Source: Gammaproteobacteria bacterium RIFCSPHIGHO2_12_FULL_35_23
GTDB lineage: Bacteria; Pseudomonadota; Gammaproteobacteria; UBA12402
Direction of reading: 5' to 3'
NCBI GenBank assembly: GCA_001801465.1
Contig: MGXT01000019.1
Coordinates: forward strand, 85,942 to 149,941
DNA: 64,000 nt
Shown here: positions 36,644 to 46,551 of the stretch, in pieces
Layout: each line of letters begins with the position of its first letter
Numbering within the stretch: the stretch's first letter is position 1
Program-made: the position numbers and the translations under genes
The notes under the pieces: model-generated
Told to the model about the DNA's origin: nothing
Seen by the model: only the letters and a program-made list of their open reading frames with translations
Database searches by the model: none

Positions 36644-37447
36644 ATGGATAAATGTTTGTTGGGTTCAACAGAGATAGCTGTTTCACGATTAGGATTGGGA
36701 ACAGTTAAATTAGGACGTAATACGGCAATTAAATATCCTCATGATTTTAAAATCCCGGATGATAAAGCCGCCAGCTATTTATTAAGTTTTGCTAAAGACT
36801 TAGGTATTAATTTATTAGATACTGCACCTGCCTATGGTAATAGCGAAGAAAGATTAGGAAAACTATTGCAAGGCGAACGTCAAGACTGGGTGCTTGTTTC
36901 CAAAGCTGGAGAAGAATTTGATGGTATGCAATCAACTTACAATTTTTCTGCTAATTCTATTATAGCCAGTATTAAGCGTAGTCTACAACGGTTGCAAACA
37001 GATTATTTAGATGTATTACTTATCCATTCTAATGGTGAAGATCAAAAAATTATTGAACAAGAACAAGTTTTTGAAACTTTAGCTAGGCTTAAAAAAGAAG
37101 GGTTAATTCGAGCCTATGGTATGTCTACCAAAACTTTATTAGGGGGCTTGCTGACAGTTTCTGAAGCGGATGTGGTGATGGTTACTTGTCATCCTGGTTA
37201 TGAAGAAGAAGTGCCGGTAATTTCGGTTGCTAAGCAAAAAAACAAGGGCGTTTTAATTAAAAAGGCTTTTGCAAGTGGCCATTTATCAGGTTTTGCAGAG
37301 CAAGGACAAGATCCAATTAAAAATGCTATGCGTTTTATTTTTGGCTATCCAGGTGTGACAAGCGTTATTACCGGAACAATTAATCCCGATCATCTTCAGC
37401 AGAATTATACAGCTGTTAAAGAAGCATTATTTTTTGCTTCCTATTAA
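36644..37447 (+). CDS. Aldo/keto reductase
   Basis: A 267-residue NADPH-dependent reductase with the (beta/alpha)8 fold. The catalytic tetrad is present: Asp59 in LLDTAPAYG, Tyr64, Lys87 in VSKAG and His128 in LLIHS. SVITGTINPDHLQQN near the C-terminus matches the NADPH-binding end of the family. The protein is shorter than the usual 300-340 residues because loops are short. It starts with no gap after the FAD oxidoreductase gene, so it is surely co-transcribed with it. The substrate is unknown. Confidence 0.9.
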   Translation: MDKCLLGSTEIAVSRLGLGTVKLGRNTAIKYPHDFKIPDDKAASYLLSFAKDLGINLLDTAPAYGNSEERLGKLLQGERQDWVLVSKAGEEFDGMQSTYNFSANSIIASIKRSLQRLQTDYLDVLLIHSNGEDQKIIEQEQVFETLARLKKEGLIRAYGMSTKTLLGGLLTVSEADVVMVTCHPGYEEEVPVISVAKQKNKGVLIKKAFASGHLSGFAEQGQDPIKNAMRFIFGYPGVTSVITGTINPDHLQQNYTAVKEALFFASY

Positions 37448-37510
37448 AACATTCCATTAATACTGTTAGAGTGTTAAAAATAAAAGTTTAGTTTAAACAG
37501 GTAATAAATG

Positions 37511-40500
37511 TTAGCTAGAGACTGAGATACTTGCAGAAGGCGGTGGTGCAGCAGTATAAAGCCCTTGGATAAGCTCTGTCTCAGCAGTAATAGCAGCACC
37601 TCTAAAAAATCTCGAAAAATTTCTCATGGTATAGATATCTTGGCACGTTTGTCTTAATTTATTTTTTTGTTCTGTGGAGAGAAATAAAGTATTAATAGTC
37701 TGTAAAGCACGTATTAAATCTGAAGCTTGTATGGAGGCTAGATTTTTTCCGCATAATAATTCTAAGAAAAATCGGGATGGTAAAATGTCTACGAAATCAG
37801 AAATAATCTCTGGGTGGTGACTAATCGCACAAGAAAGAAAATTTTCTTTTCTTATATAAGAATCTTTATAACTGTCATTAGACCAGTTATTAAATATTGT
37901 TAAGAGGCGTTTTATGATGGTTGGCTGATATGTTGCAGCATTATATAATAATCCACCTTGATAAAAAAGACAACCACCTTTAAATATTTCAACTTGAACT
38001 TCTTCTGGAAAAGTTTCTATTTTATCTAACAGGAGAGTGAATGATTGTAAATAATTACTTTCAAGTAGATTGTTTATGACAGCTTGGGACCCAATAAAAA
38101 TCTGAAATATAGTTTCATGGTCTAAGGTATCAAGAGTGTCAAGTACTCTAGAAATTAACTCAAGGTTATCACTTTGATTTGCTATAGCAGCAAGTAAAGG
38201 ATCATCATAGTGAAGAAAAGCTGATCTTCTAAAAATTACTTGTTTAATATCTATAGGAAATGATTTGATAGTATTTAATAACGGAATAACTATTGTTGGT
38301 TGATGCTTTATGGCATATACTAATAAATTTCCATATTCTTCATAAAATCTGGGTTCAATAAAGTGTGCATAAAGGTTTTCGAGTTTATTTAATTCAAGAA
38401 TGCGAGATAAAAGTAACAGAGCTCCTTTAGGGCTATAGTGTATAGCAGAATAAAACGCATTAAAAATTGCTGGAGCATTACCTGCAAATAAAAAACTTCC
38501 ATAATTAAGAATGGATTCTAAGGCGGTTACTTTGTTTTTATGTATAGCATATTTTAATAAACGTCTTAATGAATTTTCATTTAAAATAGCATCTTTGATT
38601 TCGCTTTTTAAATTAAGAACATATCGAAATAATACTGAAAAAATAGTATTATTTTCAATCGCTAATTCTAAAATAGTTAAACCATTATAATCCACACCTC
38701 TTCGAAAAAGCGCTTGTTTATCAAAATCATGCAAGTTGCTGATTTCATTAAGTAATGGCAAGAAACTTGCTGAATTGCTTTCAGTGGCCAGCGCAAATAA
38801 ATTTTTGTCGCAAACAAAAGGTCTTTTAGTAAAAATTTCAAATTTATCTACCGATGATAAACAATGCCAGATAGAATTTGGATCTTTAAAAAACTCTATT
38901 AATTTAAGACCTTTATCAGCAGTAATTATATTTTTAATATGTTGATAGATATTGTGATAAAGCTCTTGCTTAGAGTTTATAGGAGAAAAATTTTTTTCAG
39001 TTATAAAGTAACCTTCATTTTTTAATTTTTTAGAAAGTTTTGTTTTGACAAAATCCCAGTTTATATCAATTACTTTTTCATCAACGAATAATACTATATC
39101 AGCTAATTGCATTTCTATACCAAGAATTGATTTTATATATTCATAAAAACAATTATATTCAGGGTAGGTATAACCTTCTTCCTTGTCAATATTGCGATAA
39201 CCACACGAATAAAGCTCGCTTTTAATTTGAGTAATTAAAAGAGTTATTAAAGTACGAGAATTATATAATCTATCGAATTGTTGTTTTAATGAATTTACCT
39301 CATCTTCTTCTATTGTTTTTAAATAAATATCGCTGGCGTTAGGTGGTATGACACCCGTACCGGCAGCTCTAGCAGCTTGAAATAAGCTATTGTGATGATG
39401 TACTTCATCTGTTTTTGAACGAGCAATTTTATCAATTAATTCTAAACGTATTTTATATAATAATTCTGAAATTGTTTTAGGTTTAGCAAAATTATTGACA
39501 ATCAGACGCATTCTAGTATCAAATCCTGGAGCACAGTTGCCTACTCCTTCACTAAGTTTATCTAACAATGCAGTTTTTTCATCTTGAGTGATAGTTCCAA
39601 ACCGGCTATTAAGTTTATTAGTTAATCTTGCATAGATGACCTTTAATACATTGATTAATTCATCTTTATAACGATAGGTTGATGCTGTACCTGCTTTTTT
39701 TTCTAATTCATCACGATCATTTTGCTTAGTTAACAGATCTTTTAAACGAGTAAACCAGTCTGCTTCTATTTCTACTCCTTCTAGGCATGTTTGGGGGTTA
39801 AGCGTTGCAGTATCGGGAATTATAAAACCTTTGTCTGGATTTATTGCTTTTTTCTCTTTCTTAAAGTAATTGTAGCTCAATATTTCATTGCTAAGAGTGA
39901 TAAGTTTTATTTCCCCAGTTGACTGTCTAAACTGACTAAGGAAACTTCCTTTGGGTAGAATGTTAAAGAGTATAAGACTAATACTCATGGTTATAGATCG
40001 ATAAGTTTTTGCATCTTTCTTTAATAGAAAAAGCAAGCAATATAAGCAGTCAGTTAGCTGTTTGTTATTTAATTTATTAGTTTTAATTCTGTCACAGAGT
40101 TGAACTGCATAATCGCTAGTAAATTTTGTTTCGATGTTGGTAATATCTCCGCCCTTTTCTTCGTATAAGGCGAATGCTTGAGCGGCTAACACAGGATTGG
40201 TTGTAGTAATTATAATATCTTGTAACTGTCTACAAAGAGTTTCATCAGTTTGACCTAAATTAATTAATTCTCGATAGTTGTGGGTAAGTAGATAAAGTTT
40301 ATTTTCAATATCTAATTCCTTAAAAATAGCAAAAAATATTTCATTTTTATTTAATGATGGGGTAGTAGTCGGAATAAATAATTTTAATACGTTTTGTATA
40401 AATTGAACGCGTAATTTAGAGTGTGGAGTAATGGGTTCAAAATACTCTGGGCTAAGAGATACAATTTGCTGGCAAATAAAGAGCTTATCTGCAATGGTAA

Positions 40501-40639
40501 GTTCATTATCATCTCTGGTAGCAAATTGTTTAGTAAAGGCGCTAACGATAGGTGCGCGAGTCGAAAAGGTTTGGCGAAAAGCCCCCTTAGCAAAATCATA
40601 ATCATGAACAAGTGTTTTAAAGTCTACAATAGTCGGCAT
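37511..40639 (-). CDS. Large hypothetical protein, 1042 aa, paralogue A
   Basis: An intact frame of 1042 codons, starting MPTIVDFKTLVHDYDF and ending with a small proline/serine tail (APPPSASISVSS). It is homologous over its whole length to the next gene upstream (40844-43941), so they form a tandem duplication. The N-terminal two thirds match no family I know. The last 400 residues have loosely repeated helix pairs (LTILELAIENNTIFSVLFRYV, LLYNAATYQPTIIKRLLTIF), which look like divergent ankyrin-type repeats. No signal peptide or membrane segment is seen. A secreted effector or a structural protein are both possible; neither is proven. Confidence 0.75.
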   Translation of the reverse strand: MPTIVDFKTLVHDYDFAKGAFRQTFSTRAPIVSAFTKQFATRDDNELTIADKLFICQQIVSLSPEYFEPITPHSKLRVQFIQNVLKLFIPTTTPSLNKNEIFFAIFKELDIENKLYLLTHNYRELINLGQTDETLCRQLQDIIITTTNPVLAAQAFALYEEKGGDITNIETKFTSDYAVQLCDRIKTNKLNNKQLTDCLYCLLFLLKKDAKTYRSITMSISLILFNILPKGSFLSQFRQSTGEIKLITLSNEILSYNYFKKEKKAINPDKGFIIPDTATLNPQTCLEGVEIEADWFTRLKDLLTKQNDRDELEKKAGTASTYRYKDELINVLKVIYARLTNKLNSRFGTITQDEKTALLDKLSEGVGNCAPGFDTRMRLIVNNFAKPKTISELLYKIRLELIDKIARSKTDEVHHHNSLFQAARAAGTGVIPPNASDIYLKTIEEDEVNSLKQQFDRLYNSRTLITLLITQIKSELYSCGYRNIDKEEGYTYPEYNCFYEYIKSILGIEMQLADIVLFVDEKVIDINWDFVKTKLSKKLKNEGYFITEKNFSPINSKQELYHNIYQHIKNIITADKGLKLIEFFKDPNSIWHCLSSVDKFEIFTKRPFVCDKNLFALATESNSASFLPLLNEISNLHDFDKQALFRRGVDYNGLTILELAIENNTIFSVLFRYVLNLKSEIKDAILNENSLRRLLKYAIHKNKVTALESILNYGSFLFAGNAPAIFNAFYSAIHYSPKGALLLLSRILELNKLENLYAHFIEPRFYEEYGNLLVYAIKHQPTIVIPLLNTIKSFPIDIKQVIFRRSAFLHYDDPLLAAIANQSDNLELISRVLDTLDTLDHETIFQIFIGSQAVINNLLESNYLQSFTLLLDKIETFPEEVQVEIFKGGCLFYQGGLLYNAATYQPTIIKRLLTIFNNWSNDSYKDSYIRKENFLSCAISHHPEIISDFVDILPSRFFLELLCGKNLASIQASDLIRALQTINTLFLSTEQKNKLRQTCQDIYTMRNFSRFFRGAAITAETELIQGLYTAAPPPSASISVSS

Positions 40640-40843
40640 AATTAGTTCTTATAGTTATTATTGTAAAGAGTATAAATAATGACCAATAATAAATTAATAG
40701 CATCACTTTTACAAGAGTTAACTTAAGTTTCCATTAAGTATTTGATTTTAAATAAATTTTTTACTTAAAGCTTGTAAATTTCTCGACAATATAAATAAGA
40801 ATCCCCCGGCTTTTAATAGCTAAAAGCTAATTTTTAGGATTAA

Positions 40844-43800
40844 TTAACTATGAGCACTTACAGTAGGTGGCGGGGGTGGAGAATATAATTGTTCCACAAA
40901 TTCATGGTCAGGGATTGGAGCGCGGCAACTAAAAAGTCTGGCGGGATTTCTAGTAGTATAAATAGCTTGCCAGGCAGAACGTAATTTATTTTGTTGTTCA
41001 ATGGTAAGAGATAAGGTATTGATAGTCTGTAAAGCAGTAATTACCTCTGTTGCTTGGATAAGTTTAAGTGTTTTTTTGCATAGTAATTCTAAAATAAACA
41101 CAGGCGGTAAAATGTCAACAAAATCAAAAACAAGCTGAGGGTTATGAGCAATTGCCGAGGTAAGAGGATTATCTTTCCCAGCATCAAAGCTTTTGTATTT
41201 ATCATTAGCCCAATTATTGAATATTAGTAATAAGCGCCTTACAAAAGTAGGTTGATGTTTGGTTGCAGCAAATAAAAATCCACTGTCAAAAATTTTATAT
41301 TGAACACTCTCTGGAAAGGTGGTTATTTTATCTAGTAGTAGAGAAAATGCTTTTGTTTGATTATTTTGAAGTAGTGAGCACATGCGATAACGTGCCTGAA
41401 TGAAAATTCTATATCTTGTTTCATGATCTAAAGTATCGATAATATTAAGCATGGTGGTAAGTAACTTTATGTTATCGCCATAACGTTTTATTGCTGACTG
41501 TAAAGAAGTTCTATATTTAGAGCTTCTACTTGTAAAAATCTTGTGTTTAATTTCTACAGGGAAGAATTTAATAGTGTTTAGCAGAGGAATAACTGCTTTG
41601 GGTTGTTTTTTTAGAGCATACAACAGTGCATTTTCTTTACCAAGATTAAAATAATTAAAGGTAAAAGCATCGAATATTTTTTCATGCTTATTTAACTTAA
41701 GCATAAAAGAAAGAAGTAAAGGAACAGCTTCAGTATTTTCTTCAATGGCAAGTCTAAAATAATAATAAATTGATGTCTCTTCATCTTGAGATAAAACATT
41801 TGAGTAATCAAGGATATATTTAATCGTTTTTACATCAGAAAATCTTATGGCAGCTCTTAATAAACTATCTAGATGAGCTTCATTTAAAATATTCTCTTTA
41901 ACTTCATCGTTTAAATGAAGCACATATTTAAACAAGGTAGAAAAATACCCATAATTTTTTTAGCTGCTATTATTAATAGACTATCGCTCCATGAAGAAAA
42001 GACCCGGAGAAAAAATCTTATTTTTTCATAATCAGGAAATTTATTAACTACCTCAAGAAATAAAGAGAGCTTTGGAAAATTCCATTCAATTGCCTTTGCC
42101 AATAGGTTTGTATAGTTTTCAGAGCGCTTTGTAAAGATTTTATATTGTTCTCTAGTTGATAAACAATTCCAAAATGAATCTGGATTATTAAAAAAGTCAG
42201 CCAGTTGTTCTGTTTCGTGATTAAAACATAAGCTTTCAATGTAGGCATGAATATTTTCATAAAGTTTTTGTTTTGAAGTTGGTAAGAAGTCAAATTTCTT
42301 TGTTATAAGAAATTGTTCAGAAAATAGCTTTCTAGATAGGATTTTTTGAACAAACTCCCAGTTAATGTCAGTAATTTTATTTTCAGAAAGTATGAAAATG
42401 TCTAACATGCTAACATCTTTTTCGAGAATTAACTTTAAATAATCATAAAAATAGGAATAGTTTCCAAGGGTATATCCTTCAGTATTAATATTGCGGTAAC
42501 CTGCTGAATATAATTCACTTTTAATTTGTTGAATTAAAAGAAATGGCAAATTGTGTTCATTATATAATAAGTCAAATTTTTCTTTTAGTTTATTGAGTTC
42601 AGCCTCACCTATAGCTGCTGAATGAACATCATCATCATTAGGTGGAATAACACCTAGACCAGCGGTTCTGGCAGCTTGGAATAAGCCATTATAGTGATGT
42701 ACGCCATCAGTTATTGAGCGAGCAATTTTTTCAATAAGTTCTAAACGAATTTTATATAATAATTCAGTAACACTTTTAGGTTTGGTAAAGTTACTAACCA
42801 TGTGACGAATTCTAGTATGAAATCCTGGAGCACAGGTAACTACCCCTTCGTTAAACCTGTCTACTAAAGCAGCTTTTTCATCTTGAGTAATAGTGCCAAG
42901 TGTTGTATCAAGCTTACCACTTAATCTAGCATATAAAATTTTTAATAACTGAATTAATGCGCTCTTGTGACTATAGGTTGATGCCGTACCTATTTTTTCT
43001 TCCAGCTTGCTACGTTCATTTTCGCTAGGTAACAAATTTTTTAATTGAGTAAGCCAGTTTTCTTCTACTGCTATCCCTTCCAAACAAGTTTCAGTATTAA
43101 GTGTTGTGGTGGTGGGAATAATAAAACACTTATCTGGAACAAGTAATTTTTTTTCTTGAAACAAACGACTAAATATTTTGCTGGTAAGGGTGATAAGTTT
43201 GCTATCTTCAGAAGATAATAAAAACTGATTAATTCTAGAAGGAATATGTTTAGGTAAAATATTAAAAAGTATAGCGCTGATTCGCAAAACTATAGGTCGA
43301 TAAGTTTCGGATTCTTTTTCTAAAAGAAATAATAAACAATCTAAACAGTCAATTTGTTGTTTTTTATTTAATACACCAGTATTAACTGCTTCACATAATT
43401 GAGCTGCATAACAGCTATTAATCTTTTCTTCAATATTTTTAATATCCCCACCTTTTTCTTGGTATTGGACAAATGCTTGAGCAAGTAACGCGGGGTTAGT
43501 GGTGGTGTTGATAATTTCTTGTAGTAATTGACAAAGATCCTCATTCTTTTGGCCTAAATTAATTAACTCAAGACTGTTATAAGTTATTAAATGAAGTTTA
43601 TATTCCTCATTAAGCTGATTAAAGAAAATAAAGAATATTTTATTTTTATTCAATGATGAGATAGATAAAGGAGGAATAAGTAGTTTTAATACATTTTGGA
43701 AAAATTCGATACGTAATGTAGTTTGAGGGGTAATAGGTTCAAAATACTCTGAGTCAAGGCCTAGAATCTGTTGACAAATAAAGAGCTTATCTTTACTAGT

Positions 43801-43941
43801 AATCTCATGGTCTTCTCTTGTAGCAAATTGGTTAACAAAGCTGTTAACCAGAGAAGCACGAGTAGAAAAAGCTTTGCGGATATTTCCTTTTGCAAAATCA
43901 TAATCATGAATAAGCGTTTTTAAATCTAAAATAGTAGGCAT
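40844..43941 (-). pseudogene. Large hypothetical protein paralogue B, frameshifted
   Basis: This is a second copy of the 37511 gene. It begins MPTILDLKTLIHDYDF, with the same blocks throughout (FICQQILGLDSEYFEPITPQ against FICQQIVSLSPEYFEPITPH). The first frame covers 676 codons and ends at 41911. The rest (363 codons to 40844) is in another frame that opens only with a TTG (41935), so it needs the first to be translated. The break lies near a run of seven A on the coding strand (AGCTAAAAAAATT, about 41960) or just after it. Repaired, the protein would have about 1030 residues and end in PPPPTVSAHS, parallel to paralogue A. Confidence 0.75.
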
Positions 43942-44180
43942 AGTAATAGTCTTTATTATTCTTAAATTAGATCAAATTATGATCAATAATAATAGAATGT
44001 AATAACCTTAGCAAGTATAAATTATAAGATGAGCTAAAAACGCTCTTTAAAAATCAACTAATAGGCCTTTAATTAAATATAACCAATTGATTTTAATTAA
44101 CAGGGCGAACATTTTCTAGAGTTAAATAATATAAATTAAGTTTTGCATTGCTAATGCTATTTTTTAACTCACAAAATGGC

Positions 44181-44186
44181 TATAAT
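44181..44186 (+). promoter_or_regulatory. Predicted -10 element of ndk
   Basis: A perfect TATAAT lies 31 bases before the ndk ATG, a suitable place for a leader of about 25 bases. No convincing -35 box is present at 16-18 bases upstream. Confidence 0.4.
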
Positions 44187-44217
44187 TGCGCACTTTTAGT
44201 TGAGGGAAGGAATAAAA

Positions 44218-44649
44218 ATGGCTACCGAAAGAACTTTATCAATTATTAAACCAGATGCTGTTGCTAAAAATGTTATTGGTGAAATCTATACTCGTTTTGA
44301 AAAAGCAGGTTTAAAAATTGTTGCTGCAAAAATGATGCATTTAAGTCAAAGTCAGGCGGAAGCTTTTTATGCTGTCCATGCAGAAAGACCTTTCTATCGT
44401 AAATTAGTAGAATTCATGAGTTGTGGTCCAGTGATGATTCAAGTATTAGAGGGTGAAAATGCCATTTTAAAAAATCGTGAAATTATGGGCGCAACGAATC
44501 CTAGTGAAGCAAAATCTGGAACTATACGTGCAGAGTTTGCTGACAGCATTGATGCCAATGCAGTCCATGGTTCTGATGCGCGAGAAACCGCTGCTAATGA
44601 AATTAAATTCTTTTTTAAAGATGATGAGCTTTATGTTCGAACACTGTAA
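44218..44649 (+). CDS. ndk: Nucleoside diphosphate kinase
   Basis: Ndk transfers phosphate from ATP to other nucleoside diphosphates through a phospho-histidine. I chose ATG 44218 ([15 protein letters not shown]) because GGGAAGG lies before it and the length of 143 residues is exact for the family; the frame is open 6 codons further. The catalytic His is in NAVHGSD, and [17 protein letters not shown] is also conserved. rlmN begins 8 bases after the stop, so the two are co-transcribed. Confidence 0.97.
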   Translation: MATERTLSIIKPDAVAKNVIGEIYTRFEKAGLKIVAAKMMHLSQSQAEAFYAVHAERPFYRKLVEFMSCGPVMIQVLEGENAILKNREIMGATNPSEAKSGTIRAEFADSIDANAVHGSDARETAANEIKFFFKDDELYVRTL

Positions 44650-44657
44650 TAATTCCT

Positions 44658-45785
44658 ATGAATCAGACGAAAGTTAATTTATTAAACTATGATCATCAGG
44701 CTCTCAAAAATTATTTTGAGAGCCTGAATGAACAGAGCTTTCGTGCTACCCAAGTATTTAAATGGATTCATCAATACGGTATAACTGATTTTACTAAGAT
44801 GTCGAATTTAAGTAAATCATTGCGAGAGCGATTAAAAAGCTTAACTGAAATTCAACCCCCAGTCATTGCCTATACGCAACATTCACAAGATGGCACCTGT
44901 AAATGGCTGATCAAACTAAGTGATGGAAATTGTATTGAGACTGTTTATATTCCAGAAGATGATCGAGGAACTTTATGTGTTTCTTCACAAGTAGGATGTG
45001 CGTTAAATTGTAGTTTTTGTTCAACGGCTAGACAGGGATTTAGCCGTAATTTAACGGTTGCTGAAATTATTGGTCAAGTTTGGCTAGCAGTCCGTGCGCT
45101 TTCAGAACAAGAGGGATTTCATGATAAGAAAATCACCAATGTGGTAATGATGGGAATGGGTGAACCCTTGCTTAATTTTGAGGCAGTTATTAGTGCTATG
45201 CAAATTATGCGTGATGATAATGCCTATGGTCTTTCTAAATATCGTATTACTTTAAGCACCTCTGGTTTGGTGCCAGAAATGGAAAAATTGAGAGAGGCTT
45301 GTGATGTGGCTTTAGCAGTTTCTTTACATGCGCCTAATGATGATTTGCGTAATATTTTGGTGCCGATTAATAAAAAGTATCCTTTAGAACAACTGTTGCC
45401 AGTTTGTAAAAAGTATTTCAATAAAGAACCTAGACGTAAAGTAACTTTTGAATACGTTATGTTGGCAGGGGTTAATGATAGCGATGCTCATGCCAAAGAA
45501 CTGGTTAAGTGTTTACAAGGTATCCCTTGTAAAGTAAATCTTATCCCTTTTAATCCTTTTCCAGAAACTTTATATCAATGCTCTTCAAGAACTCGTATTG
45601 ATCAATTTAGCAAAATTCTTATGCAGGCAGGATTAATTACTATTACCCGAAAAACAAGAGGGGATGATATTGATGCGGCTTGTGGGCAATTAGTTGGTCG
45701 AGTAGAAGATAAAACTCAAGGAAGCCGTAAGCGTCTAATTGCTATCCGCTCAGCAAGACATTTGCAGCAGTTAACTGAAAATTGA
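44658..45785 (+). CDS. rlmN: Dual-specificity 23S rRNA/tRNA methyltransferase RlmN
   Basis: A radical-SAM enzyme that methylates C2 of A2503 in 23S rRNA and A37 in some tRNAs. The iron-sulfur cluster cysteines form CALNCSFC (114, 118, 121), the S-adenosylmethionine-binding [11 protein letters not shown] follows, and the C-terminal catalytic cysteine is in DAACGQL. The length of 375 residues is normal. Within codons 13-24 the DNA has a perfect 14-bp inverted repeat (listed separately). The gene follows ndk by 8 bases and precedes an HTH gene by 77. Confidence 0.97.
   Translation: MNQTKVNLLNYDHQALKNYFESLNEQSFRATQVFKWIHQYGITDFTKMSNLSKSLRERLKSLTEIQPPVIAYTQHSQDGTCKWLIKLSDGNCIETVYIPEDDRGTLCVSSQVGCALNCSFCSTARQGFSRNLTVAEIIGQVWLAVRALSEQEGFHDKKITNVVMMGMGEPLLNFEAVISAMQIMRDDNAYGLSKYRITLSTSGLVPEMEKLREACDVALAVSLHAPNDDLRNILVPINKKYPLEQLLPVCKKYFNKEPRRKVTFEYVMLAGVNDSDAHAKELVKCLQGIPCKVNLIPFNPFPETLYQCSSRTRIDQFSKILMQAGLITITRKTRGDDIDAACGQLVGRVEDKTQGSRKRLIAIRSARHLQQLTEN
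44696..44727. promoter_or_regulatory. Perfect 14-bp inverted repeat inside the start of rlmN
   Basis: TCAGGCTCTCAAAA (44696-44709) is followed by loop ATTA (44710-44713) and its exact complement TTTTGAGAGCCTGA (44714-44727). In RNA it would be a very stable hairpin 38 bases into the coding region, about 47 bases after the ndk stop. It lacks a T run, so it is not a classic terminator. It could protect the ndk message end, slow rlmN translation or bind a protein. Chance is unlikely in a 14-bp perfect arm. Confidence 0.6.
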
Positions 45786-45862
45786 TAACAAGTCTTTAAG
45801 ACCAAGCTAGTCAAGCTAATGTTTGCGCTATATAATATCTAGGCTATTAAATATTTGAGGCA

Positions 45863-46546
45863 ATGGTTGTGGCTAAAATTACGGAACAAATTAATATGGC
45901 TTTATCACTAGGGCAGCTATTAAAAATTGCTAGGGAGCGAGCAAATTTAAGCCAAGATGATATTGCCGATTATTTACGAATCAATAAAGAAATTGTAGCT
46001 AAAATTGAAAATGATCAATTTCAAGATGATGAAATCTCAGTCTATATTCGTGGCTATATTCGTGCTTATGCAAAATACGTAGGCGTACCAAGTCAGGAAG
46101 TTGAGACCTATTTTTTAAATCAGGGAATTATTAATGAACCGCAAATAGTAAAACAAAAAGAATTTATTATCAAAGATTCTATTACTAAACCTAGCTCATT
46201 TAAAATGATAAGTTATGGAATTATTATTATATTGATTATTTTAGTGTTGATTTGGTTATTTTGGCAGCGTAATAGTAATAATGAATTATCTGCAACAACA
46301 AGTCCGGTAGAGATTTCTGTGCCTGCAGCACATAAAGCAGTCCCCATGGTTCTTGTTACTCCAAGTGTAAGTAGTAAACCAGAGATTAATAGCGCCCAGT
46401 CTTCAAATATTTCGACAACTGCTAACAATAATCTCTCTCAGAATCGAGCATTAACAAATAGTCAAATTATTTCGCCTGCATCGTTCTCTCAGTCTAGTAC
46501 AGTAAATCAGTCACCTGCTGCTCAAGCCGCCACACAAGGACAATAA
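45863..46546 (+). CDS. RodZ-like membrane-anchored HTH protein, short form
   Basis: A 227-residue protein with an N-terminal helix-turn-helix of the Cro/RodZ type (LGQLLKIARERANLSQDD, YLRINKEIVAKIEN), then YIRGYIRAYAKYVGV typical of RodZ, one membrane helix (about residues 117-134) and a Ser/Thr/Asn/Gln-rich tail. RodZ links MreB to the cell wall synthesis machinery. The C-terminal beta domain of full-length RodZ (about 330 residues) is missing. The start is uncertain: ATG 45863 has GAGG only two bases away, GTG 45869 has better spacing, and ATG 45896 (MALSLGQLL) fits the family best. It precedes hisS by 5 bases. Confidence 0.75.
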   Translation: MVVAKITEQINMALSLGQLLKIARERANLSQDDIADYLRINKEIVAKIENDQFQDDEISVYIRGYIRAYAKYVGVPSQEVETYFLNQGIINEPQIVKQKEFIIKDSITKPSSFKMISYGIIIILIILVLIWLFWQRNSNNELSATTSPVEISVPAAHKAVPMVLVTPSVSSKPEINSAQSSNISTTANNNLSQNRALTNSQIISPASFSQSSTVNQSPAAQAATQGQ

Positions 46547-46551
46547 ACTTA

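Noticed and set aside
40804..40830. Hairpin after paralogue B as a terminator
   Set aside because: On the minus strand GCTTTTA and TAAAAGC can pair, but no T run follows; GGGGG comes instead.
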